From: Cyclina sinensis
Lineage: Eukaryota > Mollusca > Bivalvia > Venerida > Veneridae
DNA: 64,000 nt
Direction of reading: 5' to 3'
Assembly (NCBI GenBank): GCA_012932295.1
Contig: JAAONU010000002.1
Coordinates: forward strand, 34,001,485-34,065,484
Below are positions 49,876-60,959 of this stretch, piece by piece (positions within the stretch are counted from its first letter, which is position 1; each line of letters opens with the position of its first letter). Below the pieces are notes generated by a model that did not search any database, had not been told where the DNA came from, and saw only the letters and a program-made list of their open reading frames with translations. The position numbers and the translations under genes were made by a program.

Positions 49876-51538
49876 AGGCGTGTTAGCTTTAAACGATGAA
49901 TTTGCGCAATGATTTTAATTGAAATAAAATCTGTCTAACATACTGTCGAATATTTGTTTGTCTGTTTCATTTAGCAACTCAATACAGTAGATGATTCACA
50001 CATACGTCAGGAAATAAAATGCACTGACTTGATATTTTAAAATAAGAACAAGGAAACCGAGTGCAAACCTTACATGGCATAAATGACAAGCAACAGCTTT
50101 ATCAACAGACATGGATATCATTTTACAGGGAAATAAATTAATTATCACCCGTTAAATTTTTGAAATGAACCGAAACAAAATAAAAAAACTGAACAGTTTA
50201 CATCCTTTGACGACATCCTTCGTTTTTTCATATCGTGTGTATAATTGGTGGTATAAATTATAGTCAGACACAATAAGAATAAAACAACGCGACAAATGTA
50301 TGAAACAGTTGTTCTTTATCTCAGCCAAATTATAAGAACAGACAAAAACTATGTATGTTTAAAGCATCTAGCTTAATTTTAACCACAATTAAATGTATGT
50401 ACATGGCCATCGAGCTCATAATAGTATCAGCGAATGTGATTTTTTTCCCAAATCGAATATTCAGGACGGTTTATGCTGTTCTTGTTTTTGTTGCTGTTGT
50501 TTCTTTGGGTTTTTTTTTCTTTTTTTGTTTGTTCCAGAAATGATTATTACAATAATTAAAATGACGATAACTGATAAACATGCTTCATAATCATTTGTTG
50601 TAAGAGACATAAAGCTGTCCTACAAACAGAAAATAAAGTTGAAACAAGAGAGAGAGAGAGAGAGGAAAGCCAAACAAAAGAAAGCAAAATTAGTCACCAT
50701 TGAATAGTTAAATTGGCTGGCGGATATTTCTTTAAAAATAAAGTTGAATCTAACAAAAGGGAGAGACCAGAGGATCATATTGTGCAAATGTCGTCAAAAA
50801 CATGCTCAATATTCTAGCATAAGTGCAGTGCGTCACAATGCAGAAATTCTGGAGACACAACTTAGCATTCCCAAAGTCATACCTCAAGATAGAAGTACCA
50901 GACGCAAACTGCAATCTACGTGTCAAATGTGAGGTACGATACTTGGCGTGATAAAAAAGTAACCAACATAAAGGATTTCCATAGTTATTTGTTTTTTTTC
51001 ATAATGTTTAGTGTGATTTTAATTTGACAAGCATTTTGCTGGTCTTAGCTCTGTTTTTTATATCTATTTCTTTTATTGTTGGTTTTAAGTAAGTGCCCAA
51101 ATCCGAAATTGAACTATGAATCCCACAAATGATCATCATTAAAGTGGTGCCATTCAAAATAAACACGCCAGACGTACATCCCCTATAAGCGGAAAGTTTG
51201 ATTGTAATAAATAACACGTCACCGAAAATGTGCGCTCTCTTGAAGTCATCAGGGATGAACTAGCAAGTGTACTTGTAGAACTGCTATTACAAAGCAACAT
51301 TTTGTTTCCTGTTTATTTAAATGGTTGTAACAAAGAGTTAGCAAATCACCTTATCTCACATTTAAATGACTGAAACAACAGTACCACAGTTCTTCCTTTA
51401 CAATGAACATTGATAATCTTATCTCTTGTAAAACAAGTACAGGTGACAGTACGAGCTAATACATATAATATTTAATTTTGTATGAGATAAGAAAGTTGAA
51501 ACTTATTACTGAATTGACAAACTAGTTATAAAAGAGCG
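49876..51538. other. Intergenic region before the first microseminoprotein-like gene
   Basis: No gene is supported. A short plus-strand ORF at 50744-50932 has no recognised similarity. A short (GA)n run lies at 50648-50664. A TATAAAAG at 51527-51534 is too near the ATG to serve as its TATA box. Confidence 0.35.
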
Positions 51539-52542
51539 ATGAGGACTTTGTTTTTTCTGGTTATTATTTTATGCTTTGTCGATGATGCACTGGGGGCCTG
51601 CTTCGCACAGTCCGTCTGTAAGTAAACTCGATTTCAAACTTCATTTTTCAGGCGTTGTACGTTAAATACGTTTTTCGAAATGCGTGCGTAGACACTCGAA
51701 TTTCGAAACCGCTTCCGGTCGATCGTTTCTATGTTTGCCTGTCACAGAAATTCGTTCTGCATAGAAGCTCTTACCCCAGTTTGAGGGAAAGAAGACTTTC
51801 ACCCATAGATCATACATGCTTATAAAGGTAAGCTTAAAGGTTCATTGTCTATAGATAGTGTTTGTGTTTCAGCGGGTACCGAGTGCACGGCTCCGAATGG
51901 TGTCATGATACCAGCGGGTGCCGGACTGAAAATTCCAGAACAGTGTTTGGATTGTACTTGTTCATCCCATGGCCCTAACGAGTCACTTCTTGGATGCTGC
52001 GGGTAAATAATCTTTTTTATATATTTCGACAATATTCCAACAACTGAAGAATCCCTCTTCGAATTTTAATAGTTTTGTATTAAACACTTTATTTTTTCTT
52101 TATATTCATATTTGAGTTTTTTTCTAGTATTCCAAGATGTTCCCAGTTCATATACTTGAAGTACACTTCAGAATTGTAAAGACTTGGACAGAATTCTAGA
52201 CAATGTGAAATTAGAGGTCTGAAAAAGTCTTCATTTGTTGAAGTAACACCTTAAAAGTCATGTTATGTCTCGTTTTTTTTTTTTTAAATTTTTGTTGTTT
52301 TTTTAGATAACTGCAAATTCCATTGAAACCTTAAAAATCATTGAATACTTACCATTTATATTTTTAAACGAAAAATCATGACTAAGACATCCTCACTGAC
52401 ATGAAGTAAAAACTTTTATTATCCTAGTTATGGCATACACGGCGGCGTATTCGCGCCACCCACTGGCTGTAAAGTAGTTGCCGACGAAGATGGATGTTCC
52501 ATGAAAATTGTACAGATAGCTGACGAGAGCTTGCCGTGCTGA
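51539..52542 (+). CDS. Beta-microseminoprotein-like secreted cysteine-rich protein, intact copy
   Basis: Three exons join in frame: 51539-51617, 51873-52002 and 52428-52542 (324 nt, 107 aa). Intron phases are 1 and 2. A signal peptide (MRTLFFLVIILCFVDDALG) precedes a mature chain of about 88 residues with ten cysteines: one near the start, EC, QC, DC-TC, GCC, GC, GC and a final PC at the stop. This spacing, with the CxDCTC-type pair and CC, matches the beta-microseminoprotein (MSMB/PSP94) family, small two-domain beta-sheet secreted proteins found from molluscs to mammals, where roles in immunity and reproduction have been proposed. AATAAA at 52654-52659 would end the transcript. A diverged copy lies downstream (57013-60725). 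The specific function is unknown. Confidence 0.88.
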
Positions 52543-52659
52543 TGTTGGTATTACGATACCTCGTTATTTAAATAAATAAGCATGTCTATTCTAGTTGCCA
52601 TAGATTTTCCAACACGCAGGGAGACTTTCAAAGAAATTATTGTCCATGTATTCAATAAA

Positions 52660-54160
52660 AAAGAAAAATAAATGAGTAATCTTCGTTGTTAAAAGCGCTT
52701 AATTATGAAGACATGATAATGACGAGATGGCAGAATACCTAACGGCTATAAAGACAGTTGAATATATTTTTGCATAAAACACGCTTCAACTATGTAGCCC
52801 AAGAATAAATTTATGTATCATGGAATGGATGGAATCCTTTATTTCAGATTGTACAATGAGATTACTTGACAGAAACAATACTTCGGAACTTGAATGGAAC
52901 TACTAAAGATGTTTTCCGTTTTAAGTCTAACCCAAGAATAATATAAGAATCTCAAAAAATGTGAACATTTTCTATTTCATTTCTGTCCAAGTAACAGTAA
53001 CGTCGTATATTAATGTAGGGGCTAATGATGTAGACTAGAACATCAATTTGGTGGGGTACCTGTTTATTTATATTCATGGCAAAATGAATGTATATCCTGA
53101 CAAGAAAGTTAGTGTTACATATGAGGAACATGAATAAAACAAAGGCAGTTATATGATAAGAGTTGAGAAGTAAATATAATCAAATAAGTTACCTTACCAA
53201 AAGCTTTGACCTTGTGGCATTCAATTACAGGTGTATGAAGTGTTTGCTAAAGACACTGCTCTAGAAATGAAGATCATAAAATGATTACAATAAATTATCT
53301 TAAAAAAAAAACAAGAAATATATTCATTAATACGAGTTAGTAATTTTTCCACACTGACAAGGAATGGAAGTTTCATGCTTATTCCGCCGAATATCGACAG
53401 AAACTTTTAAGACTGTGTAGTCGTCGGTGTAACGATAATCATGTTGACTTTATATCGTTCAACTACTCTCTTTTTTCCCGGTTGGGCTCAACATTTTACC
53501 TATTGTTTTACTGTGGTTTCGTCAATGAAAGATCTTTACAATTTTTTTTCTGACAGAAAGCTGACATCTCTCTTACTTCTTCACTTTTGAAAATAGCTTA
53601 TATATACTGTTGCTGATTTTAATCAGTGTCCGTTTTTTCTTTATAAACACTTTTCAACAGATTGAAAAAAAGCCACCTTAATTAAGACTATAATTATTTG
53701 GTCGGTCGTACTTTGTGATCCCACATAAAGGAACAAATTCATTTGGAGATTGTAAAAGGACAGAAAATGAATCACGTTTAAGTATATATAACTCTTGCTT
53801 TTTAAAGATAAATTAGGCAAATAAATGAATATCTTAGATTAAATCTTTTTATAGCAGGTGTTTGAAATGCCGGGGCCCTGTACTTTCTTTTCTTTTTCAT
53901 ACTTCGAAAAACATTGCTCGGCCATATCTAAATCATACTCGTATGATAAATATACTCGTATGTAGACAAATTGTGTCAGATATTTATTTTACCTTTAAGA
54001 TTTTATTTACTCTGAAAGTTTCAATGACTATTCTCATGAATGTATGAGCAATTTCAATAACACAGTTCAATAAAATATGAACAGTTTCTACAGCTTTTAT
54101 TGTCTCAACACTGTAAAAGTAATGCTTTAATATTTATATTTCAACTTTTTTCCTCAAGAT
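52660..54160. other. Intergenic region, nothing recognised
   Basis: AT-rich DNA with no supported exon, RNA gene or clear repeat. Confidence 0.35.
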
Positions 54161-54183
54161 AATAATAATAATAATAATAATAA

Positions 54184-54216
<33 letters not shown>
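54161..54216. repeat. (TAA)n-(TTA)n palindromic microsatellite
   Basis: About nine ATA/AAT units pass through CATT into a matching run of ATT units, giving a self-complementary hairpin of roughly 27 bp per arm. Confidence 0.97.
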
Positions 54217-54217
<1 letters not shown>

Positions 54218-55036
54218 AAAAAAAGAAAATAAAAAAATACAAAAAACAAACAAATCGAAGAAGCTCTAGCGTCTCAAGGGTGAAAGGGTGAAACCATTTT
54301 CACCCAACATTGTGCAAAAAAATACGGTGAGCACAGCATGCTACGGTGGTTTGCAATACTCGGTAACGATGCAGACTTGTGTTACTCAGGAAATAATAAC
54401 GATGTTTCGTCTGGATTGGAGAAAGAGAATATTTATCGATTTTTTCATTGATAAACTATTTCTCTAAGTCCAAACTTTAAGTCCTCTGTACATATTCATG
54501 TCTTTTATATTTGTATACTGAGCTTTTTATCAGACTAAAACAATTGACGAAAGAAATGAAATTTAAAACCAAAAGGATTTTATATGTCGATTATTGTGAA
54601 TTCATGTATTGTAAATTGATAAAAAGTAGTTCCATTGTTAAAATCGCAAAATGGAAATGGTCTGATTTCAAATTGGCGCTTGTAACCGTCTCGTGCGTGC
54701 GTTTATGACTAATTGTGGGATATTATTTCACTCTTCAAGCAACGCCGCTCGTAGTTCATTGATGTTTGAGGTCAGGCTTATGCGCCACGGTACTTACTTG
54801 TCAATATTTGCCTATGTTCGATGGAATATGAATCTAGGCTTTCAGACGGCCAATCGTAAATGAAATGATATTTTTTTCTGCAAGTAAATTATGTTTTTGA
54901 AAACAAATTATTTTATTCAAATGTTTTTACTTCTATGGTTATCCTGCTGTTATGTAGAAATAACGCCACTACTTAGGAAAACCATCGTTTGCTTAGAGTG
55001 GGATCCGATACACTTATGCCATGCCCGAACATACCA

Positions 55037-55264
55037 TCACAGAGCCTCCGTCCCAAAATGATTGCTCTGCAGTAAGATGTAGCCAGCGTAACTCTCATTC
55101 CTTTGCCGGGAATTCTCTGACAACGACGGTTGTCCGGTAATATAGTCTCCTGCAGGGCATTTGACCTCGGGCAGATTGTTCTTTTTCACGGTAATGACGG
55201 TCCGTAAAAAGGCCAAACATAGTGCGAACGTTCGTACAAGTTTTTCGTTAAAACGACTACGCAC
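55037..55264 (-). other. Unassigned ORF, 75 aa
   Basis: A minus-strand ORF with a weak signal-like start (VRTFALCLAFLRTVITV) and then CPAGDYITGQPSLSENSRQR. It is in a locally GC-richer stretch (55020-55270) that stands out from its surroundings. The single Cys-Pro-x-Gly motif faintly recalls dermatopontin-type repeats, but this is not enough to assign it. It could be a remnant exon. Confidence 0.25.
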
Positions 55265-55589
55265 AGTTTAAGTGAAATCAGTGTGTTGAGAGTTTAAGGT
55301 GTGACGGATGCTACAATCATTGTAACTGCTGATCTATGATAAATGGGTCCTGAGATCAGGTTGTTACGTGCGTTCGACTAATCGCTGTAAGTCACAAGTA
55401 CACACATGTACTCTTGTCGCTTATCACTTTTAGAGAATTCGTGTTATTTCCGAACTATTCTTTTTCGTTCAGTGTATTTAATAAAACAAAAATATCATTT
55501 TTAAATGTACTTTGGACGGTTAACAGATCTGGCAATTTTGTTTCCGTGTTTTATAAAAAAACAAAAAATAAAAAAACGAATATATATCG

Positions 55590-56620
55590 CATTCACGCGC
55601 ATGGTGACAGGATTTGTTGTTTTGCTGTAGTAAACAATGTGTTCAAATGTTCAAAAGATCTTTGAAGCGACCGAACTTTAAAAGGTACATAGCAAAGAAA
55701 TATAAGTTGTGACTGATGAGAAACATTTGGAGCAAAACGTATACCTCTGGACAGTAATCAAGATATGTAAGCTGCCACTATTTGCAAATAATACACACAA
55801 AACATTTGAGCAATGAAAGCACGTACACAGAATATTTGAGCAACTGTATTATGTCTATAGAACGTTTTAGCAATAAAAACATGTACAAACACTATTTTAG
55901 AACTAGTACCATGCGCATGGGGCATTTTAGCAATAAAGCACGTACACAGAATATTTAAGCAATAGTATTATGTACAAAGAATGTTTTAGCAATAAAAGCG
56001 TGAACAGTATATTAGAGCAATGAACAAAGAATGTTTTAGCAATAAAAAATCCTAAACAGTAGAGCAATGAACCAAGTATACAGAAAATTTAAGCAATTAA
56101 AGCATGTCCACTGGATATTTGAGCAGTTGTATCATAAACACATAACGTTTTAGCAATAAAACCTTGTAAAGTGAATATGTGAGCAATAATATCATGTGCA
56201 CATAACGTTTAGCAATAAAAACACGTACGCATAATATTTGAGCAATAAAAGCATGTGCACAGGATATTGAAGCAGAAGTATCATGTAGACATAACGTATT
56301 AGCAATAAAAACTTGTAAACAGAATATTGGAGTAGTTGAGTTATAAAATCATGTGCACATATTACATAACGTTTAAGCAATAAAACAATGGGCACAGCAT
56401 TTTAAGAAAAAAATCCATTCACTCAGAACATATGAGCAACAGCTCTTGTATACAGAACAATTTAGAATGAAAACAATAAACGCAGGACGCCCTGGATACA
56501 TAGTATTTTGAAAGTAACAGTCTTAACGCAATTGAGAATTCAAAACACGAATTATTTAATACACATGATGCACCGAATTATTTTCCTGTAACATACGAAA
56601 GAACTTTAGTATGATAAACA
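55590..56620. repeat. Duplicated flank with degenerate satellite, left copy
   Basis: The opening text (AAAGATCTTTGAAGCGACCG at 55657-55676, then ATCAAGATATGTAAGCTGCC) matches 61025-61081 on the same strand. It is followed by degenerate units of the type ACATAACGTTTTAGCAATAA and GAATATTTGAGCAATA. It closes with text (TTCACTCAGAACATATGAGC, ATTGAGAATTCAAAACA) that matches 62726-62862. It sits between the two microseminoprotein-like genes. Confidence 0.8.
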
Positions 56621-57703
56621 GTTCCTGGATATTTGTTAACAATGTGGTTTTAAGATGTTTCAATATTTATACTAAAATCTCAGCAATAATAATAACAATA
56701 ATAATAATGACGACGAAAGAGATTAATTATAAAAAGTTAGAACAGAATTCCCTTCTATAAAGAATGGTTCCACGTTTAGTTACACGTATGCTTTAAAATT
56801 TGTTTAGGACTTTAGTTCAGTGCGTACAACTCATCTTAAAGAAACATTATGTAGTATACATTTCTTTTCTAAAACAAGCGGTCCTCTTATCTCCATAACT
56901 CATTATCATGGACCCATTAGATAATAAATGGCTATTTCTTAATTGTTCCTCGCAAATTCATTTCCAAATTGTTAAAAATTGCAAGCCAATTGAAAACTAG
57001 TCTAAGGCAGCAACGAAAGCTATATTGTTTTGCGTAGTAATTTTGTGTTTTGTCGGCGATGCATTTGGATACTGCTATTCCCACACTGTTCGTAAGTGTA
57101 CAATTAAATAAATTCTGAAATATTTTGACTGGTCGTCTCCATGTTGCGAATTTGAATCGTTTCGTGTATCGAATTACAAAATTAAAATATTATGGCTAAT
57201 GTTGCTTTACCTTTATCGGTTTAGATAGCTATACTCAGTGGATAGCAATTCTTGTTGCATTGCGACTAGTGCAGAACTTGACAAGTGGGCTTCTTTAAAA
57301 TCAAAACAAAATGAAAACTTAGAGAAAACCAGCTAGGTTATTTCTGTTTCGTAAGTTTTTTTATGCAAATAAATAAAAAAGCAGGACATACTGTCCCTCG
57401 TTTTTTTACCTGGACAGATACCCACCGGTCACATCAAAAATGAATACACGAAGCATGCGTATTATTGAAACTATGGATAAACAATAATCAAATGTTTACT
57501 TTTTATTTCTTTTATTTCTGACACTGTTTTAAACATCTTAAATGATACGCAGTATCGAACTGCTTTATATTAATGGATCTCAGCAGATTTTATCCGGTCA
57601 GCGAACATGAAAACTTTAGTTTGATTGTCACATTGTCACGCTAAAACACTCCATCTCGTGCAATTAAAACAACTTATCAATCTAAATCACTTTGCATCTA
57701 TAT

Positions 57704-57747
57704 AAGTAAGTAAGTAAGTAAGTAAGAAAGTAAGAAAGTAAGTAAGT
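57704..57747 (+). repeat. (GTAA)n microsatellite
   Basis: About eleven GTAA/GAAA tetranucleotide units in intron 1 of the second microseminoprotein-like copy. Confidence 0.95.
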
Positions 57748-58425
57748 ATTTTATTATCGTGACATGTGCATATCTATTACAATACATATCTACAAAAAAA
57801 TAACACAACACACAGCCCAATGGTCGCCAGAAATCATATAATTATAATAAATAACATGTATTAACATATATGTTGTGGTTTGTTTTTCATATACCAATTT
57901 GCGTCTGATTTGAATATCTCTGACAATAAAACTTATAAAGATCTGTTTGCAAGAACGACTAATAAATAAAACTAATGCATCTTTATTATAGAACAGGATA
58001 ATTAAACGAATATGTTTTTAGATTCCTTATAGCAAATACCAATTATTTTGCTGATAAGTGTATTAATGAGTCCAGTATCATATATTTATTGAAAAAACAT
58101 TGTTATCACATTTGAACTTATCAACATCTTTTGGAAACGAAACTGAAAAAAGGAAAATAATAATAATCAACAAAATATTCAACTTTAAAGATTCTAGTTG
58201 TTTACGTGAAATGATCCCGATAATGCATATATACCTTTCAAGTTTAAGGTAAAATTTTGTTAATAACGAACTTTAAATAATTAACAGGTATTTAATACAA
58301 TAAATTGCAAGAAAGGGAGTGTGTTATTTCAGTTTTGTATTGAAAATGAATTCACGTATTTTGGTATGCTTGAGTAAAATATGATAACAATATTTTGAAT
58401 AGTTAACAAAACTCTCATAATTAAA

Positions 58426-59327
58426 GTGGCTGATTTACGCCATGTCGTATTTTCGCTTTTTCGCCACGAAAATGTGAAAACACGAAGACACGACAAAGTC
58501 AAAATTTGTAGTATCTTTGTGCTTTCGCTTTTCCGTCGCGAAAAAGCAAAAGGACGAAAAAATAAGGCAAAAATACGACAAATAAAATGTCGTGTTTTCG
58601 CCTCCTATTTGTCGTGTCTTTACATTTTGGCATATTTGCTTTTTCGTATTTTTGCTTTTTCGCATTTTTGCTTTTTCGCATTGTTGTGTTTTCGCTTTTT
58701 TGCTTCTTCGCGTTCCGGTTACGCATGCGCAGATTTATCATACATATATTGAATGTGCTCTCGCTTTGTTTATAAAATACAAACCAGTAGGAAAACAATA
58801 ACAAAAGTATTAATTAAAAAGGATACTGCGATCACTATATCCATACCGTGATTGTTATTTAAGCATATGTGTAATTGATGTGCGCATGCGCTTAAACAAC
58901 CGGAACGCGAAAATGCGACAATACAACAATGCGAAAAAGCGAAAATGCAACAATGCGAAAAGGCAACAATGCAACAATGCGATGCAACAATGCGAAAAAG
59001 CGAAAATGTAACAATGCAACAATGCAAAAATGGGAAAACATGAAAGGACGACAAAGTTTGACTTTGTCGTATCTTCGTGTTATCGCATTTTTGCATTTTC
59101 ACCACGAATAAGCAAAGACACGACAGATGAAATGCAAAAACACGACACATTTTATGTGTCGTATTGTTGCACTTCTTTTGTCGTCCTTTCGCATTTTCGC
59201 CTCGAAAATGCGAAAAAAACAAAAACACGAAAATACGACAAAGTTAACTTTGTCGTATCTTTGTGTTTTCGATTTTCGCATTTTCGTGGCGAAAAAGCGA
59301 AAATACGATATGGCATAAATCAGCCAC
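58426..59327. mobile_element. Fold-back element built of CG-A words
   Basis: The ends are long inverted repeats. The left begins GTGGCTGATTTACGCCATGT then CGTATTTTCGCTTTTTCGCC. The right is its complement with few changes (AAATCAGCCAC at 59317-59327). TA dinucleotides at the borders could be the target duplication. Inner arms are inverted too: CGCGTTCCGGTTACGCATGC at about 58709 against GCGCATGCGCTTAAACAACC and GGAACGCG near 58880-58911. The unpaired centre is about 140 bp. The arms consist almost entirely of short words such as GCGAAAA, GCAACAATGCG and their complements, with nested palindromes, including a 26-bp perfect one at 59233-59258. Several ORFs read through it on both strands, but these are by-products of the repeat. 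Confidence 0.85.
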
Positions 59328-60959
59328 CATACATAATAATAGTAAACGGTACATATGAAAATATGCGTCAAGGCATAACTAAATGTAATATATTTTTCAT
59401 AACAGTCTTATTACATCGGAAATATACATATTCTAGTATTGTATATTTGCATTTTGTAAATGAACAGAGACAATTACAACACATGACAGAACGTCTATAT
59501 ATGATAATATCAGTTCAGTCTACCTAAGATCAAAAATGGTACACACATAATGGCGTCTTGAAATAGTTCTCAGTTTTCTTGGCAACACATCTCCTTAATT
59601 TGTGTATTTTTTGCTGGAATCGTTTTGCTTAATTTTAATTCTAATACTGTGGAATTAGTTCTATGTTTATATGAAATCAGAATAGAATTCATGATAGGAA
59701 GTTGTTTTACATAACCCAATCTGATAAATGACTTAGATCTTTTGTTAGTTTTAAAAGTACGTTCACATGAGCAGAAATATCTGTCATGTTATTAACATGA
59801 CGCCCATGTTCCTTGGTACTTTTTATAAGTTTTTACGAGAACTGAGAACTATTTGGCTTTAATATAGAATAAAGAAGGCCTTTGTGTTGGTTTAACATCT
59901 ATAAACCCCACCACTGTGAAGAGGTCCTTATGAACCTCTCTTATAAGCCTGCACAGTCGTATAGACCGATCATAGTCTGCACTGTTCGATATTTAGCTCT
60001 GATTTTCAGAAAGGATATTTTTAACATAGCCCTGGCAGATGAACAGTGAAAAAAAAACATAATGATAAATGTCGTGTTTTGTTCTGTAGAGGGGGCGGTG
60101 TGCACGGCCAGAAGCGGTGATACAATACCGGCAGGCAGTCGGCTTGAGATGCCAGAAATATGTGAGAGATGCAAGTGCTCAGCACGTACACCTAACGAGT
60201 CGTTTCTAATCTGCTGCGGGTAGGTTGTGTTTATGCCCCCTTAAAGGTTACGGACATATAGCTTTGTTTTTGTCCGTGTATAAGTTAGTCCATACCTCAG
60301 CGGTATGTGAAGCCTTGGAAACTATCATTTTTTTCTGTTTTCTGACTGTGGATTTATTCTGATAAAATGTTTTCCACTTTTTGATAATTCAAGTTCTTTC
60401 CATTGTCTCCAGCTACTATTTCTAGAAACAATTGAATCAAACATTACGTCTTAAAATGAGAACGTTAAAGTACTTCTACAAAAAACTTATTTTTTTAACT
60501 GTGACTGACAATTTACAGATTAAATATCAATATAATACTATTCAGAGGTCAATATATCAAACCTGTCGGTTTAAATATATTGGACTTATGAAAGCACTTC
60601 AGTTATATCATGTATTTCTTGAAGATAAACAACTTCAACTTCTGTGTAAAGAACCGTATTAAAAAGGCGATGATGGATGTTCCTTCAAACTTGTACAGAT
60701 AGCCGACGAGAGTTTGCCGTGTTAGATAGAGTGCAGTTTTATATTTAATCGTTATAAAACATTTGTGGTATCTTTATGAATATGTGTACAAAAAAACCAA
60801 CTTAACTTTCGTTTTCAACGTTACATTTATGCATCATTATTCACCGAAAAGCTGGCAAAATTGATATAGATCTAGCAGTTAGTCTTGCTGAAACGTCAGG
60901 TGAGGTTATCGTTATCATGATATCAGAAGGATGTAATCAAACTTCATTCGAACAAAAAC

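Larger units (their letters stand above)
57013..60725 (+). pseudogene. Beta-microseminoprotein-like second copy, probably a pseudogene
   Basis: The three-exon layout of the upstream gene is kept: exon 1 at 57013-57091 (79 nt, same as copy 1), exon 2 at 60090-60219 (130 nt, same) and exon 3 at 60603-60725 (123 nt against 115). The GT/AG sites and phases are conserved. Exon 2 keeps its cysteines and IPAGSRLEMPE. The codon matching the start ATG is ACG, and upstream in frame there is a TAG before any ATG. In exon 3 the 5' part aligns (GY, and a Cys at the same place) and the 3' part is very close (DDGC, VQIADESLPC), but 8 extra nt between them shift the frame, and the frame entered from exon 2 stops early. 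Intron 1 is about 3 kb and holds a fold-back element. Non-ATG initiation with different splicing is possible but less likely. Confidence 0.75.

Noticed and set aside
50744..50932. 62-aa plus-strand ORF
   Set aside because: No recognised domain, no splice partners, composition not distinctive.
51527..51534. TATAAAAG upstream of the first microseminoprotein-like gene
   Set aside because: Only 5 nt separate it from the ATG, so a start set by it would fall inside the coding region.
58426..59527. Several ORFs of 60-165 aa on both strands
   Set aside because: They are translations of the fold-back element's repeated words (Phe/Ser/Cys- or Lys/Asn-rich) and have no independent coding signal.
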